Positions 49,868 to 58,569 of a stretch of DNA of 64,000 nt are shown in pieces. Position numbers and translations under genes: made by a program. The notes beneath the pieces are model-generated. The model ran no database searches and had not been told where the DNA came from. It was given only the letters and a program-made list of their open reading frames with translations. Source of the DNA: G963662985 sp963662985 (GTDB taxonomy: Bacteria > Chloroflexota > Anaerolineae > Anaerolineales > UBA11579); the NCBI GenBank assembly GCA_963662985.1, contig OY760067.1:2302800-2366799 (forward strand), written 5' to 3'. Every line of letters starts with the position of its first letter. Positions within the stretch are counted from its first letter, which is position 1.

Positions 49868-51139
49868 ATGGATAAGCATACATTATATATTGAATTAGAA
49901 AAAGCTTATAAAAACTTATATTTTTTTTCAGATGAAACTAAAAAATATTTTTCAGAATTTTTAATTATTAATAAAAATTACCAAGATTTAATATCGAGTG
50001 AAGATTTATCATCATATTTGATTAAGATATTGGATAGCCTTGAACCTGAATACTCAAATATATTACATGAAAGATATTTGAAAAGAAAATCAGCATTATT
50101 AATTTCTCAAACATTATTTTTATCAAAAGATCAAGTAAATAGATACAAAAGAACTGGGTTAAATTTATTGTCAGAATTTATGATTGCAGAAGAAAAAAAC
50201 CTTAGATATGCAATAAATAATGATTTATTAAAATCTATTCCATATTTTGACAATGTTTTTTTTGGTCATGCTGATGATGAAAATTTCATTTATAAGTTTT
50301 TAAATGACAAATCTGAAAAGAATAAATTAGTGATTACAGGAATTGGAGGTATTGGTAAATCAACTATATTAAATAAAACAATGAGAAATTATTTTAAATC
50401 AAATAATAGATACAATAATATTATTTGGATAAGAATTCCTAATGATACGATTGATAAATTAAAATTAGTAGAATTATTAAATCATTACATAGAAGATCAA
50501 CAGATTTTAAATACAGTTCTAATTATTGATAATATAAATTTAAAAGTAGAATTTCAAATAATTGACAATTATTTGAAAAATAAAAAAATTATTAATTCAA
50601 AAATAGTTTTTACTTCACGTTATAGGCCAATAAAAAACAATGACTATGACGAATTATGGATTTCAGAAATAGAAAAACATGAATATTATTTGTATTTAAA
50701 CAAAATTAGCAAATTCTCAATATCTGAAAATCAAATTTATGATCAGATTTATAACTTAATTGGTGGAAATCCTTTGGCAATAAAAATTACCAATTCTTTA
50801 TTTAATATATTTTCTCCTGAAGTAATAATTGATAATTTTTATAAATTGAAGATTAATACTATTGAAGATATGTTTAATTTTATTTTTTTAAAAGCATGGG
50901 AAACACTTAATAATAATGCAAAAGCTTGCCTTTTGTTAATCCCAATATTTAAAGATACGCCAATAACAATTTATCAAATTGCTAAAATATCTGGTATAGA
51001 TGTAATTGATGTTATCTCAGCCATTAGTGTTTTATATGAAAGATCATTGATTGAAGTAAGGGGAGGGTTTGATCAAAAACAATATGGAATACATTATTTA
51101 ACATATACGTTTTTAAAAGAAAAAGAATATGGATTATAA
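49868..51139 (+). CDS. STAND/NB-ARC-type ATPase with sigma-r4-like N-terminus
   Basis: 423 residues. Residues about 57-102 (LEPEYSNILHERYLKRK ... LSKDQVNRYKRTGLNLL) look like a sigma-70 region-4 helix-turn-helix. The NB-ARC part follows: P-loop GIGGIGKST (158-166), Walker B VLIID (217-221), KIVFTSRYR (245-253) and the GLPL-like GGNPLAIKI (299-307), then a winged-helix region (ITIYQIAKISGIDVIDVISAISVLYERSLIEV). There is no sensor domain on this chain; the next gene overlaps by 11 bp and may supply it. STAND ATPases act as signal-triggered switches in transcription or anti-phage defence. Composition is more AT-rich than neighbours, with much Asn, Lys and Ile. Confidence 0.75.
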   Translation: MDKHTLYIELEKAYKNLYFFSDETKKYFSEFLIINKNYQDLISSEDLSSYLIKILDSLEPEYSNILHERYLKRKSALLISQTLFLSKDQVNRYKRTGLNLLSEFMIAEEKNLRYAINNDLLKSIPYFDNVFFGHADDENFIYKFLNDKSEKNKLVITGIGGIGKSTILNKTMRNYFKSNNRYNNIIWIRIPNDTIDKLKLVELLNHYIEDQQILNTVLIIDNINLKVEFQIIDNYLKNKKIINSKIVFTSRYRPIKNNDYDELWISEIEKHEYYLYLNKISKFSISENQIYDQIYNLIGGNPLAIKITNSLFNIFSPEVIIDNFYKLKINTIEDMFNFIFLKAWETLNNNAKACLLLIPIFKDTPITIYQIAKISGIDVIDVISAISVLYERSLIEVRGGFDQKQYGIHYLTYTFLKEKEYGL

Positions 51140-51890
51140 AAAACAATCGGAAATACTAGAAAATTACTGGCGAAATAAATTTTTATTTTCTAGTAGCTTT
51201 TCACATAAAGACTATAAAGATTTTTATAATTATCAAGATGCTTATAAATCTCTAGAAGATAATAAAATTTTTCTTTATTATTATTTAATTTCTTATAATT
51301 CTAACTATTTAATTAATTTCCAAAAATCAAATTTTTATAATGATTTAATGGAAAACATTTATTTAATAGATCAATTAAATAAAAATTTATATAACAAAGT
51401 TATAAATGAAAATGATTTAGATAATTATTTCTTTTCTTTTCTTTTTCAAAGATATTTATTAGACTCAGTTTATGAAAATCTAAATATTAATTCATATGCT
51501 GACTTTTTTGATCAGTATGAGCAATTTAATTGTAATCGTTATTATTCAATCCTAAAATATAATTTCAAGGAAAAACCAAATTTAATAAATATTCATGTAT
51601 ATATTGAGAAGGCATTATTAAAATTAGTTTCAAGTTATAAAGTAAAAGAATATGATATTACTTTAAATTTATATTTAATTATTCAAAATAAAATTAATAA
51701 TAATATATTCTTAGAAAAATATTCGTATAGGTTAAATTATATTTTTCAATATATGGTTATGAATAATTTAAAAGATTTTGATTTTTTAATTAAAAGAAAA
51801 TATAAAATCAATAGTTTTAAATTTAAAAAATTGAATGGAGGAGAAATAAAATTTGGTGAAAAAATATTAGATTTTTATTATTTAATATAA
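51129..51890 (+). CDS. Unknown Tyr/Asn/Lys-rich helical protein, partner of the STAND ATPase
   Basis: 253 residues with no recognised motif; exceptionally rich in Tyr, Asn, Phe, Lys and Leu (for example FLYYYLISYNSNYLINF). Predicted mostly helical, without signal peptide. It begins MDYKKQSEILENYW, overlapping the ATPase gene by 11 bp, so it is probably co-translated. STAND proteins normally carry a C-terminal repeat sensor on the same chain; this could be that sensor made separately, or the result of an old frameshift. A terminator follows directly, so the two genes form a closed unit. Confidence 0.55.
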   Translation: MDYKKQSEILENYWRNKFLFSSSFSHKDYKDFYNYQDAYKSLEDNKIFLYYYLISYNSNYLINFQKSNFYNDLMENIYLIDQLNKNLYNKVINENDLDNYFFSFLFQRYLLDSVYENLNINSYADFFDQYEQFNCNRYYSILKYNFKEKPNLINIHVYIEKALLKLVSSYKVKEYDITLNLYLIIQNKINNNIFLEKYSYRLNYIFQYMVMNNLKDFDFLIKRKYKINSFKFKKLNGGEIKFGEKILDFYYLI

Positions 51891-51917
51891 AAAAGACTAG
51901 CAAAAAACTAGTCTTTT
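51891..51917. terminator. Terminator after the STAND pair
   Basis: A 10-bp stem AAAAGACTAG / CTAGTCTTTT with a 7-nt loop; the arms provide A and T tracts, so it can serve the convergent S1 gene too. Confidence 0.8.
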
Positions 51918-51939
51918 AATAACTCTGAGAGATTTTGGT

Positions 51940-52629
51940 TTATCTTTTATCAAGCATACTCTTGATAATGTCATCCATTTCGTTTTTTGATGATTTATTG
52001 TCAGATTTTGAATTCTTTTTATCATCAGCGGATGAGCCTTCCATTGCTTTTTTCAAAGCCAATTCAAGTGCTGTTGGAGCTGGTTCATCATTTTCTTCTT
52101 CAATGTCATAGACTTCTTCAACCTCAACAACAGGGGGTTCAATTAAAGCTTTTATACTAAGTTTAATTTGCTTTCTTCGACGATTTACTTCAAGCACCAT
52201 AGCTTCAATTTCTTGTCCAACAGAAACTATATCATCTGCACTTCTAACAAAATCATGTGCCATTTCGCTTACGTGAATAAAACCAGGAACTTCAGCACCT
52301 AAATTCACTGTAGCGCCAAATTTCTCAACTGATTCAACAATCCCTGAGACTTTCATTCCTTTTGTAAGATCACGCCATTCATATTTATTAGGTTCCATTA
52401 AAGTGATTTCAACACGGCCTGTGCGTTCATCAACTCTTCGTACCCAACCTTCTACTTCTTGACCAATAGAAAGAACATCTTGGACATTGCGGACAGGTTC
52501 TTCTTTAATCTGAGAGATATGCAGAAAACCAATCGCTCCTTCTCCTAAGTCAATAAATGCTCCTGGAAGTGAAAGTTTAATAACTTTACCTTTCACTTTA
52601 TCTTTTTTTGATAATGTTGTATTTACCAT
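51940..52629 (-). CDS. Protein with two S1 RNA-binding domains
   Basis: 229 residues. Two S1 domains at about 11-79 (GKVIKLSLPGAFIDLGEGAIGFLHISQ) and 92-160 (GIVESVEKFGATVNLGAEVPGFIHVSEM), followed by an acidic and Lys/Ser-rich tail (EEENDEPAPT ... SKSDNKSSKNEMDD). It is similar to short S1-family proteins that bind mRNA or ribosomes in Chloroflexota and Firmicutes (RpsA-like, YugI-like). It is a single gene, separated by about 120 bp from the DegV-family gene. Confidence 0.85.
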   Translation of the reverse strand: MVNTTLSKKDKVKGKVIKLSLPGAFIDLGEGAIGFLHISQIKEEPVRNVQDVLSIGQEVEGWVRRVDERTGRVEITLMEPNKYEWRDLTKGMKVSGIVESVEKFGATVNLGAEVPGFIHVSEMAHDFVRSADDIVSVGQEIEAMVLEVNRRRKQIKLSIKALIEPPVVEVEEVYDIEEENDEPAPTALELALKKAMEGSSADDKKNSKSDNKSSKNEMDDIIKSMLDKR

Positions 52630-52748
52630 AAATAACCTCTCAAGACGATAATTAAAATTTGCTTACTTATATTGCCAATCATACATTCTAACCGAATGGA
52701 AGATATTTGTAAACCTATTAATTTTTTTCTAAGATAATGAGGAATTTA

Positions 52749-53615
52749 TTAGAATAGAAGAGGTTCGTAAAAAAATACGCCAGTAGATTCTGGTCCTAAA
52801 ATACTGGAAAGATATGGTGAGATTATTTGCTCACTTATTTCAAAGTGTGAATTTATATTAGTAATTCTTTCTTTAAATGGTTGTGTAATTTTGCTCATCG
52901 ATGGCTTGCTTTGCAAAATACTTATCTTTTCTAAGGAATCAAATTCATTAGCATAATTTTCAAATATATCAATAATGTTCTTAATGCTTTTCGCTTTTTC
53001 TGTAGCATAAAATGTGCCATTTTCAAACACAAAGGTATTTTTAATTTTTTTCATTTCAGCTAATATTGCACTTGGATATGGTAGCAAATCAGAACGATAT
53101 AAATAACTAAAATTTTTCAAATAAAAGATAGCATAAATGTTTTTTGACTCTTGCCTCATTTTTTCTAATATGACATTTATGTTAATATCATCGTTGATTA
53201 ATTCAACTAATTTTTGGCAAAGAATTCCTTGCCCAAGAGAGATAGAGTTTGAATTCAAGAGAAAAACTTTTGATTGTAAGCCACTATATTCAATTGCTTT
53301 TTGACAATTCTGATAGAATTCGGAAATTTTTTTTGAACTAGAAAAACAAATTATATAATCAAATTGAAGACTTAATGATTCAATTTTTTTAGTAATTTGA
53401 TCGACTGATGGGCTAATAATTACCGGGGTTGAAGAAAAATTATCACCATAAAAAAGGCTTTTAGGGAAAACAATTTCTTTAGAATTATTATTTATAATGT
53501 TATTTTCTTTTTTATTTTTTAATTGATAATCGATTATATAAATAATTTCCCGTCCTTTGAAAATAGGGGACGGGAATTGAATTAAAGAGTCAGTTAAAAC
53601 ACATATTCTGTTCAA
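52749..53615 (-). CDS. DegV-family (FakB-like) fatty-acid-binding protein, divergent
   Basis: 288 residues. The DegV pattern is visible: N-terminal VLTDSLIQFP, SPSVDQITKKIESL, the I-x-C-F-S-S-S-K loop (carboxylate binding), LNSNSISLGQGILCQKL and the C-terminal GPESTGVFFYEP. FakB presents a fatty acid to the kinase FakA for phosphorylation. The neighbour upstream on the same strand, 12 bp away, is the FakA-like gene, so they are a functional pair. The sequence is more divergent and Asn/Lys-rich than typical, suggesting relaxed specificity. Confidence 0.8.
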   Translation of the reverse strand: MNRICVLTDSLIQFPSPIFKGREIIYIIDYQLKNKKENNIINNNSKEIVFPKSLFYGDNFSSTPVIISPSVDQITKKIESLSLQFDYIICFSSSKKISEFYQNCQKAIEYSGLQSKVFLLNSNSISLGQGILCQKLVELINDDININVILEKMRQESKNIYAIFYLKNFSYLYRSDLLPYPSAILAEMKKIKNTFVFENGTFYATEKAKSIKNIIDIFENYANEFDSLEKISILQSKPSMSKITQPFKERITNINSHFEISEQIISPYLSSILGPESTGVFFYEPLLF

Positions 53616-53627
53616 GAAAAACCCCTA

Positions 53628-55304
53628 TTATTCTACAGAAATGATAAATTGATAGTGAGGTTGCCCACCGTATTGTAAATCGACTTCAAAATCATCAAAT
53701 TTTTCTTGTAATGAATCCGCAATATCTTCAGCGATTGCTTTATCAATATTCTCACCATAGAATAGCGTTATCAATTCATATTCATCAATTGTAATTGAAT
53801 CCATAAAATTCATAACAGCTTCTTCAAGGTTTTTAGTAGAAGAGATAAGTTTGCCATTTAGAAGTGTAATGATTTCATTTTCTTTTACTTGAACACCATC
53901 AATTTCAACATCTCTAACGGCAGTTGTAATTTCTCCAGTTTCAACAGAGCTTATTGCATCAATCATAGCGGATTCGACTTGGTTTATATCTCCATCCGGA
54001 TGTAAGTACATCATAGCAGCAAAACCTTGAGGAATGGTTTTAGATTTAATTACTCTTACATCTTTTGTACTAACTTCAGCTGCTGTTTCTGCTGCCATAA
54101 TAATGTTTTTATTATTTGGGAGAATGATAATTTTGTTTGTGGGTAAATTTTCAAATGCTTCAACTATTTGTTGGGTTGAGGGATTCATTGTTTGCCCACC
54201 AGAAATGACAGCATTTGCACCTAAAGATGCAAAAATTTTTCCGATTCCTGCTCCAGGTGCTACAGTTATTATTGCAATCTCATTTGGCTTTACTTCTGGA
54301 CAATTTATTACTGCATTCTTATCTAGTTGTGGAACTTGGATCATTAGATTTTCAATTCGAATATCACTAATCGTTCCTATAGTCATAATATAATCCCAAG
54401 GTTTCGTTCGATTTTCATCTGGAACATGGATATGCATTCTATACATATCATCGCCTTCACCAATTTGAATCGAAGTTCCCATTGTTTCTAACTCACTGTA
54501 AAATAAACCTAAGTCAAGTGATGAGAAAGGTTTGAAATCGATGACTAATTCCCAGTCTTGTCCTTCTTCAACAGCATCTAACGTGTGATCTAACATCATG
54601 CCATCAATAGGTTCAACAAAATCTACAACGTTGCTTAAATCTTCTTCATTAATCCATTTAAGCATTCCCTCGAGAATGTAAAATAAACCTTTACCTCCAG
54701 AATCCACAACATTGGCTTCTTTTAGGATGGGGAGAAGATTAGGTGTATTTTCTACAGATTTTGCTGCAGCTTTGACGGCTACTTCTAATAAATTATATAA
54801 ATTTTTTGTTTCTTTTTCGGCTTCTTCAACTGCGAAAGCTGTGTCTTTTGCCACTGTGAGCATTGTTCCTTCAACGGGGCGGACTACACCTTTATAAGCA
54901 GTATCTTTGGCTGAATTAAAGGCTTTCACCAAAGCTTCACTTGTTAAAACATGATATCCCTCTAAGCCTTTGGCAATTCCACGCCATAATTGAGAACTGA
55001 TAACTCCAGAATTTCCTCTCGCGCCCATTAAAGCACCATGAGCAACCATACTAGCCATTTTATCTAAACTTTGTTCTTCAGATCCAGCAATTTCATCAGA
55101 TGCTGATTGTAAGGTTAGTACCATATTTGTACCGGTATCACCATCAGGTACGGGAAAAACATTGAGAGCATTTACGGTCTGCTGGTTTGCTAATAACCAA
55201 GTAAGCCCTGCATTTACTAAGTGCTTAAACGCGATACCATCTATAGGATTTTTTTCATAATATTCTTTACGAGAGGTATTTTTCTTTAAGGGAGTTTTTT
55301 CCAT
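53628..55304 (-). CDS. fakA: Fatty acid kinase FakA-like (DhaL/DAK2 + DegV-like fold)
   Basis: 558 residues. N-terminal DhaL-type kinase domain with NALNVFPVPDGDTGTNMVLTL and GARGNSGVISSQLWRG, a middle domain and a C-terminal DAK1/DegV-like part (ITVAPGAGIGKIFASLGANAVISGGQTMNPSTQQ, split here by position about 350-385). It phosphorylates FakB-bound fatty acids for phospholipid synthesis. It lies between the Asp23-like gene and the DegV gene on the same strand: the familiar yloU-yloV order plus a binding protein. Confidence 0.9.
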   Translation of the reverse strand: MEKTPLKKNTSRKEYYEKNPIDGIAFKHLVNAGLTWLLANQQTVNALNVFPVPDGDTGTNMVLTLQSASDEIAGSEEQSLDKMASMVAHGALMGARGNSGVISSQLWRGIAKGLEGYHVLTSEALVKAFNSAKDTAYKGVVRPVEGTMLTVAKDTAFAVEEAEKETKNLYNLLEVAVKAAAKSVENTPNLLPILKEANVVDSGGKGLFYILEGMLKWINEEDLSNVVDFVEPIDGMMLDHTLDAVEEGQDWELVIDFKPFSSLDLGLFYSELETMGTSIQIGEGDDMYRMHIHVPDENRTKPWDYIMTIGTISDIRIENLMIQVPQLDKNAVINCPEVKPNEIAIITVAPGAGIGKIFASLGANAVISGGQTMNPSTQQIVEAFENLPTNKIIILPNNKNIIMAAETAAEVSTKDVRVIKSKTIPQGFAAMMYLHPDGDINQVESAMIDAISSVETGEITTAVRDVEIDGVQVKENEIITLLNGKLISSTKNLEEAVMNFMDSITIDEYELITLFYGENIDKAIAEDIADSLQEKFDDFEVDLQYGGQPHYQFIISVE

Positions 55305-55358
55305 AATGTTTTATCTCCTTTGATAAATCAGAAATAATTCTTGATTTATTGAAGTAGT

Positions 55359-55718
55359 TTATAATCCTTGACTTATTCTTAGACCTTGAATGTGAACATT
55401 TACAGCTTCGATCTCAGTTCCAAGTGCTTTTTCAACATGATATCGTACACTTGTTGCAACTTCGTTTGCAACAGTCTGAATTCTAATGCCGTATTCTACC
55501 ACGATATAAATATCAATAACGATGATATCATTCTTGTATGTTACTTCTATTCCATGAGTTGGATCTTTTACAATATAATTTGTAATTCCATTAACAAAGC
55601 TTTTAGGGGCTAACCCTACAACACCATATGATTGAAGTGCTGAATTATATGCAATGGATGCTATCGCTTTTGGTGAAACTCTTATTCGTCCGTTGTAATC
55701 ATTTGTTTTTTTATTCAT
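55359..55718 (-). CDS. Asp23/Gls24 family envelope stress protein (YloU-like)
   Basis: 119 residues: RVSPKAIASIAYNSALQSYGVVGLAPKS, then a basic loop, DIYIVVEYGIRIQTVANEVATSVRYHVEKA and VNVHIQGLRI. Asp23 proteins are cytoplasmic or membrane-associated, and in Firmicutes yloU precedes yloV (fakA). The same order here supports the operon. It is divergent from rpmB. Confidence 0.9.
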   Translation of the reverse strand: MNKKTNDYNGRIRVSPKAIASIAYNSALQSYGVVGLAPKSFVNGITNYIVKDPTHGIEVTYKNDIIVIDIYIVVEYGIRIQTVANEVATSVRYHVEKALGTEIEAVNVHIQGLRISQGL

Positions 55719-55749
55719 ATTTATTTCCTCTTTATATTAACTTCAAAGG

Positions 55750-55778
55750 TTGAAAAAGGATACGTTTCATGGTAAGAT
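55750..55778 (+). promoter_or_regulatory. rpmB promoter
   Basis: TTGAAA (55750-55755), a 17-bp spacer and TAAGAT (55773-55778). It excludes the upstream in-frame start at 55769, which lies inside it. Confidence 0.6.
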
Positions 55779-55816
55779 TTTGCGTCGGAACAATTTTATC
55801 AGAAAAGGACAAAAAT

Positions 55817-55999
55817 ATGGCAAAATGTGAAGCATGTGGAAAGAAAACAACTTTTGGTCGTAATCGTCCATGGTCCAAGAAAACTACATTACGCCAATTC
55901 AAACCAAACTTGCAAAAAGTTTCTGTTATTGAAGATGGCAAAAAAGTTCAAAAAACATTGTGCACTCGATGTATTCGAACCATGGTGAAAACAAACTAA
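55817..55999 (+). CDS. rpmB: 50S ribosomal protein L28
   Basis: 60 residues from ATG 55817 (AAAGGA ribosome site). MAKCEACGKKTTFGRN is the zinc-type N-terminus; the pair C4-C7 and the C-terminal CTRC (near 51-54) form a four-Cys zinc site, so this is the Zn-binding (C+) form. It contains RPWSKKTTLRQFKPNLQKV, typical for L28. It is monocistronic with its own promoter and terminator. Confidence 0.95.
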   Translation: MAKCEACGKKTTFGRNRPWSKKTTLRQFKPNLQKVSVIEDGKKVQKTLCTRCIRTMVKTN

Positions 56000-56030
56000 T
56001 TTTAATTATTTCTGTTTCACTAAAAAAAAT

Positions 56031-56060
56031 AAGATCATGACTTTCTGTCATGATCTTTTC
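56031..56060. terminator. Bidirectional terminator between rpmB and rpe
   Basis: An 11-bp stem AAGATCATGAC / GTCATGATCTT with a 5-nt loop and flanking T and A runs, between convergent genes. Confidence 0.85.
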
Positions 56061-56061
56061 T

Positions 56062-56739
56062 TTATTTTGAAAATTCCTCAAAAGCTGTTTTAAATACTTC
56101 AATTCCTTGTTTTATTCCAACCGGATGTTTGAAGATTGCAGATGCAGCAACAATATTATTTGCTCCAGCTTTAAGAACATCATCAATCGTATTTTGATTT
56201 ATTCCGCCATCCACTTGTAATTCTATATCAGGATTATTATTATCAATTAAAGCTCTAACTTTTTTAATTTTTTGTGTCATTTCTGGTATGTATTTTTGAC
56301 CAGAAAAACCAGGATTTATGGTCATGACTAAAATCAAGTCAATAAAAGGAAGGATTTCTTCAAGAGCGGCCACATTTGTTGAAGGATTGATTGCAACACC
56401 TGCTTTTAATCCAAATGATTTTATAAGAGATATTGTGCGGTGTAAATGAACGGATGCTTCAACATGAACTGTGAGGACATCAGCACCGGCTTTTGCGAAA
56501 GAAGGGATAAATTCATCTGGATTATCTAACATCAAATGGACATCAATTGTTTTATCTGTAATTTTTTTAAGATGTTCAACGATAAAAGGTCCCATTGATA
56601 GGTTTGGGACAAAATGGCCGTCCATTACATCTACATGAATCCAATCTGCTCCATATTTGCTAACGGTATCAATTTCTGATTTTAAATTTAAAAAATCTGC
56701 ACTTAATATTGACGGGCTTAATATATATTTTTTTTTCAT
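56062..56739 (-). CDS. rpe: Ribulose-phosphate 3-epimerase
   Basis: 225 residues. TIM barrel with SPSILSADF at the N-terminus, DWIHVDVMDGHFVPNLSMGP (metal-binding His and Asp), DVHLMLDNP, MTINPGFSGQKYIP and ELQVDGGINQNT. It interconverts ribulose- and xylulose-5-phosphate in the pentose phosphate pathway. The upstream kinase gene ends 12 bp before its start, so they are probably one transcript. Confidence 0.95.
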   Translation of the reverse strand: MKKKYILSPSILSADFLNLKSEIDTVSKYGADWIHVDVMDGHFVPNLSMGPFIVEHLKKITDKTIDVHLMLDNPDEFIPSFAKAGADVLTVHVEASVHLHRTISLIKSFGLKAGVAINPSTNVAALEEILPFIDLILVMTINPGFSGQKYIPEMTQKIKKVRALIDNNNPDIELQVDGGINQNTIDDVLKAGANNIVAASAIFKHPVGIKQGIEVFKTAFEEFSK

Positions 56740-56751
56740 AATTTCCTTTAT

Positions 56752-57804
56752 TTATAATAGAAGTAAAATCCAAAGCCAGAATGGAATAATTCCGCCTACT
56801 AAAAAGACTGCTGCTGTTGTGAGCAAAATATTTTTCCAATTAAATTGATATTCTTCTTGAGAAGTAATTGAGCTTAGGTATTTTGTTGGTGTTGTTTCCA
56901 CTAAATTGGATGAATTTTCATTATTTGTTGGTAGATAGGTAAATTGAATAGGGGTTTTTGCATTAAAAGAATCAATCAATACGTGTGCTAAATGATCCGC
57001 ACTTCTAAATCTGTCATTTGGGTCTTTTTCCAATAATTTCATTATTATTGTGTTTAATGATTGAGGAATTTGTGGGTTTATCTGAATCACTTCAACTGGT
57101 TTTTCAAATTGATGTTTATAGGATAGTTTTTCTGGCGTATCTGCAACAAATGGGAATTTTCCAGAGAATAAGTAGTACATGATAACACCTAATGAATACA
57201 TGTCTGATGCGGGAGTAAGGGAAGTTCCAGCTGCTTGTTCTGGTGATAAATATATAGGTGATCCCCAAATCATATCACTTTGATTTTCTTGATTAATTGA
57301 AGAGTATGCTTGTGCAATTCCAAAATCTGTTATTTTTAAAACATTTTGAGATGTTACTAAAAAATTATGAGGTTTTACATCACAATGAACTATGCCTGTT
57401 TTATGCGCATAGCCCAAACCTTTGCTGGCTTGAATAATTAAATCAATTCCTTGTCTAAACGTTATTGGTTGGATTTCATGTTTATGATTTAATTTAATCA
57501 TTGTATTTAAATCAATATTCGGAACATATTCCATGACAATAAAGTTATTGGATTGATCAAATCCATAATCATATATTGTTACGATATTTGGATGGGTTAA
57601 ATTTGCTGCAGCTTTGGCTTCATCATGAAATCTTTTTATAAAATTTTGATTATTTGAGAATTTACTTCGTAAAATTTTTATTGCAACTTTTCTTTCTAAT
57701 ATGTTATCAATGCCTTCAAAAACAAGCGCCATTCCACCAGAACCAATTTGGTTTTTTAATTCGTATCGATTTGCTAAAATTTTATTTTGATTTTTCTCAT
57801 TCAT
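56752..57804 (-). CDS. Membrane-anchored Ser/Thr protein kinase, non-RD type
   Basis: 350 residues. Glycine loop IGSGGMALVFEG, Lys K43 in VAIKIL, catalytic loop GIVHCDVKPHNFLV and DFG in ITDFGIAQ (160-162). The usual HRD reads HCD (C141), so it is a non-RD kinase and should not need activation-loop phosphorylation. A C-terminal transmembrane helix (about 328-350, VFLVGGIIPFWLWILLLL) ends the chain with nothing outside: no PASTA or sensor domain. The rpe gene follows by 12 bp, and a PP2C phosphatase lies near the right edge of the window. Confidence 0.9.
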   Translation of the reverse strand: MNEKNQNKILANRYELKNQIGSGGMALVFEGIDNILERKVAIKILRSKFSNNQNFIKRFHDEAKAAANLTHPNIVTIYDYGFDQSNNFIVMEYVPNIDLNTMIKLNHKHEIQPITFRQGIDLIIQASKGLGYAHKTGIVHCDVKPHNFLVTSQNVLKITDFGIAQAYSSINQENQSDMIWGSPIYLSPEQAAGTSLTPASDMYSLGVIMYYLFSGKFPFVADTPEKLSYKHQFEKPVEVIQINPQIPQSLNTIIMKLLEKDPNDRFRSADHLAHVLIDSFNAKTPIQFTYLPTNNENSSNLVETTPTKYLSSITSQEEYQFNWKNILLTTAAVFLVGGIIPFWLWILLLL

Positions 57805-57939
57805 ATGGCTATTTTAATTAAGAATAGGTAAATAAGCAACAACTATGATTAAGATAGTGTGTGGCTTATCAAACTTACTCATTTGCATTTGTGTTGTTTG
57901 ATTTGCGGAATGATTGAGCTCTAAAAGAATGACGATAGT

Positions 57940-58430
57940 AGTGTCCAAATTAATTGGACAGTATTGGACAGGTGTAAAGAAATAATTGGACACTTTTTTG
58001 ACACTTTTTGGACAGGTGTCCAATTTTAAGTAGGTTGTTTTTATGGCGTATACAGGGGAGATGTTATAATTATGGTGTATATGCAGGGCTTTTTTTAAAA
58101 ACAGGATGATTTTTGGACAGTTTGCAATGAAAGTGTCCATTTTTTGGCTAGTTGATGCTATCTCAAAAAATTTTGTGGATTGTTTTGAAAAAATGAATCT
58201 GTTTTTGACATGATTTTTCATGTTTTTGAGGCGCCACAACATGCCAGAGATGTTTTTAATTGCTGCAGATCAAGACAGAACAATGTTTTTGGACAGTTTT
58301 TTGGGTTCTTGTTGAAAAGAAAATATCGTGCGCTGTGAAAGCGATGTGATTATCAGTAATTCAAAAATTGGTAAGGTGCATGATATAGCTCAAATATTCT
58401 ATTATTATATCATATTTTGATGACAGTTTT
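57940..58430 (-). repeat. Noncoding dispersed repeat, copy B (about 490 bp, inverted relative to A)
   Basis: Located in the 765-bp gap between the divergent kinase and lipid-kinase-like genes. Read on the minus strand it matches copy A (20165-20662) in order and spacing: extended -10 TGA-TATAAT (58412-58404), the CTGGCATGTTGTG block, hairpin 1 (58139-58114, one mismatch in the stem), the 23-bp identical block (58119-58097), inverted repeat 2 (58084-58046, one mismatch) and inverted repeat 3 (58025-57984, perfect 10-bp AATTGGACAC / GTGTCCAATT). A further TGTCCAA..TTGGACA pair sits at 57942-57960. Copy B has one extra AAAAAGTGTC unit compared with A. 57805-57939 and 58431-58569 contain nothing I recognise. 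Confidence 0.85.
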
Positions 58431-58569
58431 TGGGAAGTTTGTTAATGCTAGAATGGTGTTTTTTTTGTTGGTTTTTATAATTAAATCGAAGTAGAATTTT
58501 TATTACAATATTCTTACATAATAAGTTTATAATTATTAGATATTACTAACTCATAAAATAGGGAAATTG

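Noticed and set aside
49868..51890. Complete named anti-phage system (for example an Avs-type)
   Set aside because: NB-ARC core alone is not diagnostic; no effector nuclease, TIR or other hallmark domain is visible.
55769..55816. Longer N-terminus for ribosomal protein L28
   Set aside because: The upstream start lies within the promoter; the family starts MAKCE and the RBS fits 55817.
57814..58242. 142-codon open frame on the minus strand inside repeat copy B
   Set aside because: Low-complexity Lys/Ile/Asn-rich translation, no RBS, and the homologous frame in copy A has a stop; conservation is at the DNA level.
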